Assembly: GCF_932276165.1 (NCBI RefSeq)
Contig: NC_063994.1
Coordinates: forward strand, 10,788,001-10,852,000
DNA: 64,000 nucleotides
DNA from: Plutella xylostella
Lineage: Eukaryota > Arthropoda > Insecta > Lepidoptera > Plutellidae
Direction: 5' to 3'
Shown: in pieces, positions 1 through 12,123 of the stretch
How the letters are laid out: each line of letters starts with the position of its first letter
Position numbering within the stretch: the stretch's first letter is position 1
Translations under genes and position numbers: made by a program
Notes under the pieces: generated by a model
The model's database searches: none
Told to the model about the DNA's origin: nothing
The model's input: the letters and a program-made list of their open reading frames with translations, nothing else

Positions 1-648
1 AGATAGAAAAAAAAACGATGTTTCGAAATATGTTCAGTAAAATGTATTGAACATTAGATAAGGAGAAAATATACCTACTTACTTACTATGCCTATGAAAT
101 GTCAAGCGTTATCAGCACTAACAAAAGAAAGTTATTTTAGTCAACTTTTATCTGCATTTCGATAACAAAGTAATGTTTCATACTACCAAGAAAAAGAGCT
201 TAGACATCAAATCTATAAATTGATTTAAATATTACTCGAAGTTTCAAACTCTAAATTATGCAGTCAAATGATATAAATTTATGATGCCCTGCGGGCATTG
301 TAGAAGCTATGAAGTGATTTAAAGAGTACTTAATAGAGGCGTAATTATAGCAATCACTAATAATATATTATATCAAAGTTAGTAGGCAAGTATTTACATA
401 ATAAGTGACTTATTGCGCTGCATTTAGGTACTCCCAGAAAGCTGCAGGATGTATGACGATCTTGGATTTCATTTGATATACCTATATAAATATTTTTGAT
501 TCATAAGGAAGTAGGTATACAATCACACGTTTAATTGAAAACAATTCCTAGTGACTGGTGAATGACTGGCCAAAACTATGCATCTCAAAATTACCATTTG
601 GAACACTTTCTCATATTCATGAGCGGCAGAGACTAGCGGACTCCGAGC
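1..648. other. AT-rich intergenic DNA, nothing recognised
   Basis: No reading frame, tRNA-like box or inverted repeat stood out here on either strand. The sequence is AT-rich with the short TAGGTA-type words common in lepidopteran intergenic DNA. It ends at the target duplication of the hAT-type element that starts at 657. Confidence 0.6.
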
Positions 649-656
649 CACACCAC

Positions 657-1144
657 TAGGGCATGCAATACCGCAATACCGGTATTGCGTAATACCGGGA
701 TCCCGGACAAAATCCTCGATTTTTCAATACCGGTATTGAAAGTTAATACCGGTATTGAAGTAATACCGGAATCGGACATTTTTTAGGCTATAAATCAAGC
801 GATTAAGATATAGTTAGCCTTGTGCCGTGTTGTGCTCCAATATACTATGAAAGTGCACTTGTTTTTAACCGTTACATGCGGTTTTTGGCCTTTGAAAACC
901 TACTTGTTGTCCATGCGTATTAAAATTTTACCTCTAATACTCAATTCTCGTAAAAAATATTACATAATACAGAATTTGATTGCTTTTTCTTGTTGTATTT
1001 TGCCCTGTACGACCTTTAAACAAAATATATGCCATTTATAACAAGGAAGTCTAATACCGGTATTAATACCGGGATCCCGGTATTGAGTTCTAATACCGGA
1101 ACTCAATACCGGTATTGAAAATATTACCGGTATTGCATGCCCTA
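657..1144. mobile_element. hAT-type non-autonomous TIR element (488 bp)
   Basis: The ends are inverted: the left starts TAGGGCATGCAATACCG and the right ends with its near-complement, CGGTATTGCATGCCCTA. The octamer CACACCAC lies directly on both sides (649-656 and 1145-1152). An 8-bp duplication with TAGGG-type ends is the signature of the hAT superfamily. The interior has no credible transposase. It carries many copies of the palindromic word AATACCGGTATT, mostly near the two ends, with an AT-rich 230-bp core. I infer mobilisation in trans by an autonomous hAT element that is not in this window. Confidence 0.85.
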
Positions 1145-1152
1145 CACACCAC

Positions 1153-2153
1153 GCGTATGTAATACTCACTGTAATTATCCTACTTATTTACTTGTTATGT
1201 AATTAAATCAACACTACATAGCAACCTTCCGTCAAAGGCTAGATGATTTACACAGTATTTGTCAACAATCCTTCTTTCTTTCGCATCAACTATGAGTTTC
1301 AGAATCGCACATAATTGCTTGTTATCATATCAGATCTGCCCCCAGACCATATGACCACCATGGAAAAGGAACGGACTCACCACCTCACCAGTGGTGTCTT
1401 CGCAAGTCTACCATCCAACTGGTGGGTGCATGAAAGGAGCTTCCCTCGTGTCACCTGTCTATAACTGAGCTATAAAACGATATTTAATATATTTTATATT
1501 ATAGCTCAGTAGCTCAGTAAGTCTCACTCGCATACCTATCAAAATATTCTACGTAGTTAACAAACATACCACTACTTAGTACGGTGTGAAAAAATATTGC
1601 TAAGTAACTGCGATCTTATCGTACCTAGTTAGTTTAGTAAGTTTCCAACCTTCACATCACATTCCGAGCAAGCCCGACAAGCCGCTTTAACTGTCGCCAG
1701 GTTTTTATAATATTTGACTTGTTTATGAAGCAACTTGCGTTTACTTTCCGGTAAGTTATTAATAAAACTAACTTTGAACTATTTGTAAATGTAAACACTT
1801 TATTTAGCAATGTCCAACAACTTGCAATGACTGTCTAATATGTTTAATTGACACGGTCAATGGACAACATTTCATTTTCTTGACCCTATATTTTTATTAG
1901 CTTTTCGGAAAGTTTATAAAAAATTAGAGGACCCGTATTTTTTTATTTTGTATATACATTAATTTTAGCATGTTATTTTTAACTTTAAAGTTAATTATTT
2001 TAAAACCGGAAATGACATTACATATTAGGCTCCATTTTTATTTTTGACTTTTGCCTTTGTCTCGAAAAAAACATAAATAACACTGACAAGTGACATTTAA
2101 ACTTTGTTTACATGCCAACCAACAAATGGGTCATTTTCAAATGACATTGATAT
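1153..2153. other. Intergenic, nothing recognised
   Basis: AT-rich sequence without a supported gene. A short run near 1490-1515 repeats the phrase 'tagctcag', but it has no tRNA B box. Nothing else is called up to the target duplication of the SINE at 2167. Confidence 0.5.
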
Positions 2154-2166
2154 TTACGATGATACA

Positions 2167-2566
2167 CATCACATCACATCACGACCCATTACGTCCCCAC
2201 TGCTGGGGCACGGGTCTCCTTCCAATGAAGGAAGGGTTTTAGGCCTAGTCCACCACGCTGGCCAAGTGCGGGTTGGTGGACCCCAACACAAGCAAGCTTG
2301 TGCTGAGAGAGTTGTCGGGTAAGTGGGCAACCCGACTGTCAGATGTTTTCAAGCCGCCCGAAGGCCTCTGACTAGGCTTAACGACTGCTGCCGAAGCAGC
2401 AACCGGGACCCACGGCTTAACATGCCGTCCGAAGCACGGAAGCGTCCAGAAAAGCACCACTTGAAATTGGTCACCCATCCAATGGCTGACCGTGTCAGTT
2501 GTTGCTTAACCTCAGCGATCAGTTACGATCACTGAGGCCCGATCGACTACGGACGCTTCGCTTCGC
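2167..2566 (-). mobile_element. 5S-rRNA-headed SINE with LINE-like tail (400 bp)
   Basis: Read on the minus strand, the head resembles the internal promoter half of 5S rRNA: GAGGTTAAGCAAC (box A region), then GACACGGTCAG, then TTGGATGGGTGACC (box C), spaced as in 5S. The body continues to a 3' tail with CCAACCCGCACTTGGCCAG and CAGCAGTGGGGACGT, a type of tail seen on lepidopteran RTE-like LINEs, and ends in a (GATGT)n run. The 13-bp word TTACGATGATACA flanks it exactly (2154-2166 and 2567-2579), so it is a complete retroposed copy. It is not a 5S gene, because the first third of 5S and its terminator are missing. Family rank (SINE3 type) is inferred from the head. Confidence 0.85.
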
Positions 2567-2579
2567 TTACGATGATACA

Positions 2580-3678
2580 AAGTACTTATAATGTAAAAAA
2601 AAAGCAGAAACATTTTTCAGAAGCATTTTTTCAGCTGTGTAGGCGGTGGCATGCACTGGGACATATTATATAGAGGTCATCTCTTAATACGTACTAACCA
2701 TTTTATATGATAAATTTAAAAAATTGACAGAAAGTGTCAGAACAGAATTTATGAAAATGACCCACATAAACAACAACGTCACGATAAAACGTCAACGTCA
2801 ATCAAAAATTATAGTGACAGTTACTTTGTTTTTAAATCAAAGGCTTTGATCATCAAAATGCATCGCACCTGATGCATGACGTCATCAGCACTTTTTTACT
2901 ATTTTATGATTTTCTCGAAAATGATACATCCAAAAAATACAAACCATTTTTTTTGTGGCCTTTAGAGCTAAATCTCGAAATGGTTTTCGATTTATAGCAG
3001 CTTTAGTTTTTTGAAATGTTGTCCATTTGTTTTTTTATGCATGATGTCTTCTACTTGCGTTATGTTTCCATTGATAAGAAGGACCATGCTCGTTGCGAAC
3101 TAGAATCGCCTACAAAAACCTACAGAACTATCCCGATTCCGGAGACTAATAGTTACGCACATTAGTTGAAAATACCTTAGCTTAGTTAATTAGCAAAATC
3201 TAATTAATTTCTTAATTGGATAAATGCCACAAAAATAGCAATTATTAGAACCACTTACTTAAGATACGTGTCTACTTACCTATCTACCTAGACCCAAGTT
3301 AGAGGAGCTAAACATATTTATTTGTACATAGATACGGATACATATAAGCGGTTTTGCTTGTAATTCTGGGCATGTGCCTCTTCTGAGGAACGTTTAGTCC
3401 TCGACCTTCCTCATCACTACCCTGGTCATATTATTGGCGTTTGGATATGGATATGGCCGCCACTTACTATACATATACTTCACTGTAGGTACATAAGTTC
3501 TCTCACGAATTAGATAGGTAACTCATTTCTAATGTGATCCATCCGAGAAACCCCAAAGCTTTGTCCATAGAAAGCTGGTGGACCAGTCTTACCAGCAGTG
3601 CCTAATAGAGAGAAGTAAAGTCTGCAGTGTAATAGAACCAAAACATTGAGAATGAAGAGGACTCCTAACTAATATTAT
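2580..3678. other. Intergenic, nothing recognised
   Basis: No supported gene. The sequence is AT-rich with short T and A runs. It ends at the six-base target duplication of the small MITE at 3685. Confidence 0.5.
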
Positions 3679-3684
3679 AAATTT

Positions 3685-3843
3685 ATCAAACATACAATCC
3701 ACCCTCGCTTCGTCAAAAATAAAATACAAAACAAATAAAACACAACTTACTTAGTTAAATAAACCACCCCAGGACGCACCCGGCCCAAAAGTCCCCATAA
3801 TGCTAGCTGCGTTGCCGCGCTGCACGGCGAGGGAATGTTTGAT
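3685..3843. mobile_element. Small MITE (159 bp)
   Basis: Begins ATCAAACAT and ends with the exact reverse complement ATGTTTGAT, flanked on both sides by AAATTT (3679-3684 and 3844-3849). The inverted similarity extends loosely inward (CCCTCGC against GCGAGGG). No coding capacity. The superfamily cannot be assigned from a 9-bp terminus. Confidence 0.6.
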
Positions 3844-3873
3844 AAATTTGTATTTTAATTAATAAATAAAGTT

Positions 3874-4070
3874 ATATTATAAATGCGATAGTAACTGTGT
3901 CTGTCTGTCTGTCTGTCTGTTACTCTTTCACGCCAAAACTACTGAACGGATTTGAATGAAATTTGGTATACATTTGGTCTAGACCCTGAGAAAGAACATA
4001 GGCTACTTTTTATCCCGAAATTCCCACGGGAAAACTTTTTAAGGCGAAGCGAAGCTCGCGGGAACAGCTA
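3874..4070 (+). mobile_element. Short interspersed lepidopteran repeat, (TCTG)n head
   Basis: Starts ATTATAAATGCGATAGTAAC, passes through a (TCTG)n microsatellite, the phrase ACTGAACGGATTTGAATGAA, a TTTTTATCCCG block and ends CTCGCGGGAACAGCTA. Three further copies lie in this window (27574-27743, 37625-37826 reversed, 43443-43632). The family is very abundant in Lepidoptera. I believe it is related to the non-autonomous Helitron-like Lep1 group, but that assignment is from memory and not shown by the sequence. Confidence 0.75.
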
Positions 4071-4082
4071 TTCTACATAAAT

Positions 4083-4733
4083 ATATATATGTCGCAGGCA
4101 ACTGGTTTAATCTCCTGTTTGATTGAACCACTAGCCCGTTCATTGGATGGCGCTATTCAGTTGTATGACTAAAGGACAACTCGTCAAGTCGTTGATTGTA
4201 ACGTTCGACGTCTTGACTGAACGTCATTCAGCGAAGTCGTTGAATGGGATATAGTATAGCAACTTTGTAATGTCTGGTTAGAACATCACCAGACAAGAGT
4301 CAACAAAAAGACTATGTTACAAAGCTCTTATCTCACAAATTAACTAAACAATAACAATAAACGTACCTTCATATTGTTGTTCATAATTATCCAGTTTCGC
4401 CACTTTTTTTCTTTGAAACTATCCGCCCGCGGCGTAATAATAGGTAAATCCATGTTGGCACACTATTTTAACACAAATAACGCACTTTAAAGCTAATTTA
4501 TTTGCAAAAAATTAACAATATAGGTGCTTTTTGTGTCAGCTGTTAGCTGTTAGACGCCATATTTGTTTTATTCACCACCTGACTGATTTTAAGTCAGCTA
4601 ACTAGTTGGACGTTTTGTGACGCTTGTACAATCAACGTTCGGCCTAGTCATACAACTGAACAGCGCCATCCAATGAACGGGCTAGTGGTTCAATTAAACA
4701 GGAGATTAAACCAGTTGCCTGCGACATATATAT
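4083..4733. mobile_element. Inverted-repeat MITE, unsplit copy (about 650 bp)
   Basis: Both ends carry GTCGCAGGCAACTGGTTTAA in opposite orientation. The inverted similarity runs about 80 bp with two mismatches, ending near AGTTGTATGACTA. The flanks are AT repeats, so the exact edge and target duplication are uncertain by a few bases. No coding capacity. A second copy at 11583-14525 is the reverse complement of this one, interrupted by a BEL/Pao retrotransposon. The site that was hit corresponds to the GCCGCGGGCGGATAG stretch here (about 4410-4436, reverse strand). Confidence 0.85.
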
Positions 4734-5952
4734 CTACGTAGGTACCTAACTACTTCAGTATACTTAATAAAAAGGCATCAAGAAAATGCATCTTTACATA
4801 AATACCATTTTTGACAAAAAATCAGGAAACTAAAAAAATATATACGTTTATAGACATTCGGGGAAATGAATCGGTAGGACCCCGAGCGCGGCGCGGGCGC
4901 AGGCTGGTTGAAATGGAGCGCTCTTTATTTCAGTCACGCGCTGGGGTCGGAAGCGGGACCGTATTGTGTACTATTACTGATACAATGGACCCACCAAGTG
5001 TAGCTTTACAAAAGTCCCGCAGGTTTCCACTTACTGCCTAATACCAACATAATTACTGGTAAGTAAACAAAAGAGGATAATATAGGTATGAATAGAATAG
5101 AATAGGTAGGTGCTTTTAATTTTAAACACTAGACACATGTAAGTACCTATAGCGTTAGGGTTAACGGCATATTTTGCAGACTCCAATAGGAATTAATGAA
5201 TGAGAAATATGAAAATCGATGCACAGGAAATCAAAGGAGTCGTAGGTTTTCGACAATTTATCGATATCGCTCCTCAAGATATCATAAGACATTGAAGCCT
5301 ATTTTTTAGGTATTTTAGGTGACTTTAGATGATAATCCGTAAATCTCTTTACTCATAAGCTCATAACTCATAAAGAGTGATCAGAAGGAGAATATATTGA
5401 CAAACACTTTCAAAACAACAAATGTTTGTTGTTATTTTCAATTCCTACCCGCAATAATAAACAAACAAACTTCTTACCTGTAAAATATTGTTAAACTCCT
5501 AAACAGGGAAACTTTGTCACACAGTCCACCACTCACTTCTTTTCACACAATTAAGCTTTAATAAATTTGATTTGTATCGTTATTTACAAAGTTCGTTCGT
5601 AAGTTTTGCGATCGCGATTGAAATGTGCAGAGAAATAGCGTTAACGAACGTGCGTCCCGCGCGAGCGCCGCGTGCGATATGGCGATTGCGCGAACGAGGA
5701 ACGAGCAGTGTTACCAGACTGACAGACTTAACATACCAGACATCGTACCACGTCAGCAATACTCAGCAATAGCATGCGGGAGGGCGGGCAGTTGAAGAAG
5801 TTCAAAGATTGTCCTGGAGCTTACAGACTGTCTATTTCTATACTTAACTAAAATCATGAAAGCATAAATTCTCGCTTAAAAATCTGTATCTGCGTACGGG
5901 CTAGATGGAGTACGAATTACCTATTAGGACTCGCTGTAAAAAAGGTTGTATA
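4734..5952. other. Intergenic with two GC-rich patches
   Basis: No gene is supported. Two CpG-rich patches stand out from the AT-rich background: about 4875-4955 and about 5590-5715. The second has GATCGCGATTG and CGCGCGAGCGCCGCG and looks like lepidopteran promoter or 5' UTR sequence, but no exon or start could be attached to it on either strand. It may be an upstream non-coding exon of a gene outside the window. Confidence 0.35.
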
Positions 5953-5954
5953 TA

Positions 5955-7388
5955 AGGTCAACCGGGGCCATTGCGCCACAATACTTTGACTTTCATATTC
6001 ATTTGAACATAACAAACAGACTATACGCCCTATTAAGCTATAACTTGTGATACATATTAGGAAATTTTATCTAGTTTCATATTTTGATGCAATTTTATAG
6101 AATTTTAAATATCTTCTACGTGTAAACGACGTTTCTACAAAAAATGGGATTTTTAGGCGCAATAACCCCTAGTGGGGCTAATGCCTCTTTCACTAGTTTT
6201 GTGTACTTGGAAGAGCTTTTTACAAGTTTAAGTAGATATAATGTATAGATTTACTATTAACGTAGCTAATTATTAGCTTGTAAACTAAATACTGCGCTTA
6301 GTTAAGGAGAATTAGTTGATCAAAAATTTTCGGGGCTATGGCGCCTACACACCCTAATTTCTTGTAGTGGCATTTACCCCATCCAAGATTCCAGGGGTGC
6401 TCAACATTTTATTTATGAATACTTTATTGGACTTAAAAAAGTATAAATAATTACATGACAAATACAAATAAAGTATGAAAGCATACAAGGGCATATTTTT
6501 TATAATTTGCAATCAAACCACAACTTTGAATTAGTAAGTATACCATTTTTAGAGTCTGACGGAATTTAAATCATTACAAAACTATTTAGAGTTTTAAAAA
6601 CAAGTGGGATCATTCAGTTAATATGACTATTTTTTTATTTATTATTTATGATTATTTTCTATATACCGTGTTAACAAGATATAATGTCGACACTAAATGA
6701 CGCCAATTTTTTTAAACATTTAGTTTAATATATATTCAAATAATTTACGTTTTAGTTGGATTACCAATCTAAGAATGTTAATTCTGATACGCTGTTAAAT
6801 GTTCTTCAATATTGCAGAAGGCGTCATTAACCTAGTATTTTTCGTTTAGGAGTAATTTGGTGGTAATGTTAGTGGAACTTTTTCATTGCTCGTGAGTGTA
6901 TAAAATACATTTATCATAACATAAAATGTTTAGAACCTCTGGAAATGGGGCTATTGCGCCGCAATAGAGGCAATAACCCCATCAGCCCAGAGGCATTTAC
7001 CCCAAAAAAAAGCTAAACCTATAAATTTTTTATTGCATATTGTGTCCGAATCTTACGTTATTTCAATAAAATAATCAAAACAATATGTAAATCAACAAAA
7101 CAATAACAGTATTTACAGTTAGGAAACATAGATTCTTTTAAACAAACACACATTTGGAACGATTAAAAAAAACGTGTCAGGAAACCTGAGGTGGCCAAAA
7201 AAGGTGAAAAAATAAAATGGCAGATTTGTTAAGAAAATTTACCCGGATACGACATCTATTGGTCAGAGGTAAAAGTTTCAGTTACAAAGATAGATAGCAG
7301 ATGACTCGAGTAGTTCTAAAGTATGTGGTTCGGAAGATAAATGGATTCGAGGCATTAGCCCCGTAGGCGACTTGGCCCCGGTTGACCT
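5955..7388. mobile_element. TA-inserted TIR element, non-coding (1434 bp)
   Basis: Starts AGGTCAACCGGGGCCA and ends with the exact complement TGGCCCCGGTTGACCT, with TA on both sides (5953-5954 and 7389-7390). No transposase frame is visible. The interior repeats the subterminal phrase in variants such as GGGGCTAATGCC, GGGGCTATGGCGCC and GGGGCTATTGCGCC (about 6174, 6333 and 6947). TA duplication suggests a Tc1/mariner-type mobiliser, which is an inference. Confidence 0.8.
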
Positions 7389-7390
7389 TA

Positions 7391-9519
7391 CCTACTTACT
7401 TAAGTATTTTTAATTTTGAATAACAATAATTTCAAAACTATATGGAACGGAATTACAATGAAAATATACTTAACCAATGCACGAAATGACTGAATGATTT
7501 GACCGGTGAAAACCAAACCGGTTTAATCACTAACCAAAATAAAACTAACGATTTTAAAAATACTTAAATTTCAGTATTTCGTACCTACAGTTCATCTACA
7601 GTAAAAAGTGCTAGATCTCGCCCCAGAAGGGCTATGGTGGCAACACTGCCAGCTGAGGCGACTAGTGTACTGAGAACTTACGATGTTACGATTGATAGTG
7701 CTGAAAAAAACATAACTTATTGTCTTATTTCTTCTTTCTGTATGAATCTTCTTTCAATGTTTGCTTATCAGGATTACAAAAAGTGAGCCGTAAGCCTGCA
7801 GGAATGCAAACATCTCTTAGATAACTATTCCTCAGCTCATGCTGTATTCATTGATGCTAATGCGTTTCTGGCAGGAAGCAGGAATGCCGTAGGTAGGTAC
7901 AACTGGAACCGTTGTCAGCAGCGTAAGGAAGAGAGGAACTCACTGACTCCCCAGCGCCGTCGGAGGAGGTGGACTAGAGGCTTCCGAATGCACCCCCGAC
8001 TCCCCCGAGTGACCCCACAAACAAGTGTAAAAGTATTTCTATGGAAAGGCATCTGGCATCATCTACAAGTTTATGAGAATCCAAGAGAAGTAGGCATAAT
8101 GTTCCTTGTGAGAATCCAATTGGATGCCTTCCCTAAACGAAATACAGACAGAAGCGTTTCATAAACATTCTTCGTTTTCAGCTTTGTAACTGCTCAACTT
8201 AATCCTTGGAAGTATAAATCAGTATTTCACCACCGCAATATCTCAATCCATTTCGCTCAAAGTTCAGCCACCCTGAGTTTCCTCGGAATGCGAAGATGGA
8301 AATAGTGCACGTCCAGCTAAGAGCTAAACGCGATCATAATTTATGAAGGATTTGCCACCGACGCGCGGGCACGGACCCGCCTGGATTATCATAACTTATC
8401 GATGACCAGCTCGGGCTGGACCAATAGAATTCCAGCAAGAATCGTCTATTTCTGTGCGTAATAAAATAAGCAAGATTGATATGAACTTAGACGTTTGATT
8501 GCTCTTATTATTCTAAAAATGATGTGAATCTGCATTTTATCACCGTAATAAGGGATTTATGGATGAGAGAATTCAGGGCCCTCGTAAATCAAACACTTTT
8601 TTCTCAGGTCGCATAAAAGCGACCACCTACGCTCCTATGGAACCGCATCGCTCTCGTATCAGAGGTAAACTCGTTTACGAATTCATAGTAGGAAGTGACC
8701 ACTCCCGTCTGGCGAGCGTCTGGCCGGCATCAGGTTTCAACCATGAAACACTCCTTTATCCTTTGGGAGGAAAGTTGATAATCGTTTGAGTGACTATTTA
8801 AACGAGTTGTAAAAAAAAGCGGCGACCACACCTGCAGTTATACACTTTATGGAGCTGCTGAGTCACTCGCTGGTGCGGGGTAGTTTCACATCGGAGCTCG
8901 AGTTCATCCAGTTATTTATGGGAATGCCGACACTACCTGTATAATCCGTAAGCGGGTCCATTATACCTTCACTTGTCACCATAGATTTGAGCAACCGCCT
9001 GGATGTCTGCAGCTATTGTTGTAGGTCACGTAAACACAGGTAGGGTAGTTCTATTACGTATAGTATAGTAGTTGTTCTATTAAGTATAGAAACATAATGA
9101 TTATTTTATTACATTGCAAAAGGCAGTAAGAATAATAGGTATGGGACAAGGAGGAACAAGGAACTCTTTAAGCTCATAGTTCACGTCTCTAATGAGTTAG
9201 GGTTTTCTAATCCAAATTCTTTGGAACACTTGAGAACTAAACTGCTAATGTGAATTGGACAAGTAGTCCAGGATATGTGAGGCAAGTAGGTGGCCGAGAC
9301 AAGGGGGTCAAATGACAATATCCGACCGTTACTGCCTAAGTGGCGCTACGCATTCAAATTATACCCATACCCACTTGTACGGCTTGTACCTGCTTGCGAA
9401 ACAACTCCACTTCGGCGGTACCTATACCTATCGACAAAGCAATAGTACCTACTTACATACTTACTTATCTGCATGCGCTTATTGTTTGCCCAATTTTCAG
9501 GAGGTTACATAGCTTTTAC
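7391..9519. other. Intergenic, no supported gene
   Basis: Contains several short open frames, including one at 8559-8789, but none has a recognisable domain or splice context. No SINE boxes or long inverted repeats were seen. Confidence 0.45.
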
Positions 9520-9605
9520 GCCATTGTATGCTTTTACTGTGTTTTTCAATTGTTATGTATTTATATTTCTGTGTACAATAAAGTGTTAAAATAAATAAAT
9601 AAATA
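9520..9605 (+). repeat. 3' tail of an unclassified retroposon
   Basis: The block CCATTGTATGCTTTTACTGT ... TTCTGTGTACAATAAAGTGT followed by (TAAA)n recurs at 18978-19006 plus 20198-20256, where it is split by a TIR element. An AATAAA hexamer followed by a short A/T tandem is typical of LINE or SINE 3' ends. The upstream part of this copy was not recognised. Confidence 0.6.
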
Positions 9606-11130
9606 CCTACATAACACATACCCCTGAGACCCCGAGACCAAAAATTTCTCAACTTTCAGTTTTCGGCGGCTGCAAACTTAACTTTGTCTGAACCCTGTGT
9701 CGTGGGTCTCCACATTATGTCATCGTATGAGGTCTCTGGGTCTCTTGAAGTTAGTTAATACACATACTACATATACATACTTACACTAACACATCTTCCA
9801 TTCATAGTAGGTGGGATGTTTATGTTACGGAAAACATTGATTTCAATATGAACCGCGTTGATTATAAAACTTTAACTAGTGGACAATACTTGACTGTGTG
9901 AGTAGTGTGAGAGCACCCGCCGCCCGCCGCCCGGCGCGTGGGAACGGAAGTTACAGTTCTGTCACTTGATTCGATGCATACGATCCTCACTTTGTTTATT
10001 ACATTATAGGTTTTGTTCGCAATTTGGAAACTTATCAAAGTAGCTTAGGTAGGTACCTGACATAACAGTTAACTATTTCTCTCTAGTTTGTAAAAAACTT
10101 GTAGGACCTCGTATTTAATGTTTGATTTTGATTAATGATGATATTCATCTTGATAGCATACACAAGCCCTTTTAAAGGACCTTTATACATATCTCGGTGC
10201 AAAAATAAAGACATCAAGGCATGCAAATGCGCGATTGTATGCAGATTGAGCTTTCTGCAGATATGAGGATTCTCCAGCACTGTGCGGGAAGTGTGTCAGT
10301 GTCAGAGCGGGCGGAGATAGACTTATTGCACATTTGCATGTGGAGAGGTGACAGTGGCCTCCGCACAGGACCTCAGAACCGCCTCTCCTATCTTGTCAAG
10401 GTTTATTGACTAAGTTCAATAGCGACAATTATTATTGTCTCCCGTTTAGGTTATAGGTGCTTAGGCGTCTTGCTAAATTGATTTTGTCACTTGATTCTGA
10501 CTGTAGATGCGATTTCAGCGCACTTTGCCTATCTAGACGGCTAGTGCCCGAAGGAAAAAAATGAGCCTTGCTTTTAGCACAGAATAATAACTAATACTTT
10601 TAGTGAAAAAAAAACGCTTGAAAGTGTAAAAATGAAAAATACTGTTATGGGAACAACTATGGCGTCCTATATTGTAAGTACCAGGACTTCAAAGGCGCGA
10701 AGGAGCCTCCGCTAATTGCAGGGCGAAGAGACCGCGGCCCGCCCCGCGCCCGAGACAATGGCACCGCGACGCTCGTAGGCGGCGATTGGGGTAGGTCGGC
10801 TGACCCCATTTTGTTCATGAATAACGGTGTTTAGATTAATTTTACAGTACATGTCTCTATCAGCTTTCAAATAAATGATTCGAATAAAAATAAATTTATT
10901 AAAACCAATAGGTACTTAGGTATTGCCGCACTGCAGAGTTCTCACCCCGTTCCAGAATTGATGAAAAGCTCTCTCGCTGGCCTACTTCCTGCCATTGAGG
11001 GCTCCTGGTACTGCTAGTTCAGCAAACATCCCTCAAGACATCTTTTGACCAAGTCCCATTCATTCATCATTCAATATGAGGTCAGACGAGTTTGCTGTCC
11101 GGAATTATGAAAAATACGTAGGTAAAGTAC
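9606..11130. other. Intergenic with two GC-rich patches
   Basis: No supported gene. GC-rich patches lie at about 9915-9950 and 10690-10800 (GCGGCCCGCCCCGCGCCCG). These could be regulatory or part of unseen exons; no frame with a known domain was found in them. Confidence 0.4.
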
Positions 11131-11891
11131 CTATAGTCCAGTCAATAAATGACTCAAAATGAGGTGTAGAGTGCGTGAGCAGGTAACTAAGCGATTCCTT
11201 CAGAAACTTGTTCAGGGGGCTTAGGTTGTTAACATACCCAAAGTCCTGACTCCTAGGTGATGAGCGGGGGGGGGGGGGAGGAGGGGGGATAAAGGTACGA
11301 TTTTTTGGTTTTTAGCTAATATCTCGAAAACGGTGCATCGGAGAGAAATATTTTCGACTGATGAAATGGAGTTCATAAAATTATCTAAAACTTTCATATC
11401 TTATGTTTTTTTCTTATTCCTAACAGTTTTCGAGCTATTACCCTCTGAACTAGTTGAAATTTACAAGAAAAATGTATTCATGTCAAAACATTCATAAACA
11501 TTGCATCATATTGCCTAACCTATTCACAAATGAAAAAAATGAATATAAAAGAAGTTGTAGATTTTTAAATTCTCTTTTAGAATATATATGTCGCAGGCAA
11601 CTGGTTTAATCTCCTGTTTGATTGAACCGCTAGCCCGTTCATTGGATGGCGCTGTTCAGTTGTATGACTAGGCCGAACGTTGATTGTACAAAGGTCACAA
11701 AACGTCCCACTAGTTAGCGGAATTAAAATCAGTCAGGTGGTGAATAAAACAAATATGGCGTCTAACAGCGAACAGCTGACACAAAAAGCACTTGTATTGT
11801 TATTTTTTGCAAATAAATTAGCTTTAAAGTGCGTTATTTATGTTAAAATAGTGTGACAACATGGATTTACCTATTATTACACCGCAGGCAG

Positions 11892-11987
11892 TGTCCGATT
11901 CACTATGGTATAAAAAGAAGAAATTACTATGTCAAAAGTGAAGTTGAGAAAATAAAACAGCGATATAAGAAAACGTGTTTCAATATA
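11892..11987 (+). repeat. 5' LTR of the BEL/Pao element (96 bp)
   Basis: Begins TGTCCGATTCAC and matches the 3' LTR at 14084-14179 at all but one position (T at 11986 against C at 14178). It contains a TATA-like box and an AATAAA hexamer, so despite its small size it holds the usual transcription signals. Confidence 0.85.
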
Positions 11988-12123
11988 ACAAATCCAATTT
12001 ATTTATGCAATTAAGACCACGAAATACAACAAACATAATGGTCCTTACGACCGGGATTATCAATTTACACTAAATAAATTGGAAAAGTGCACTAGTGACA
12101 GTTGGCAAATTTCAGTGTGAAAA

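Noticed and set aside
2469..2555. Possible 5S rRNA gene (minus strand)
   Set aside because: Only the internal-promoter half resembles 5S. The 5' third is absent, the sequence runs on into a LINE-like tail, and target duplications show it is a SINE.
3899..3920. Short tandem (TCTG)n considered as a CRISPR-like or regulatory array
   Set aside because: It is the microsatellite head of an abundant lepidopteran interspersed repeat.
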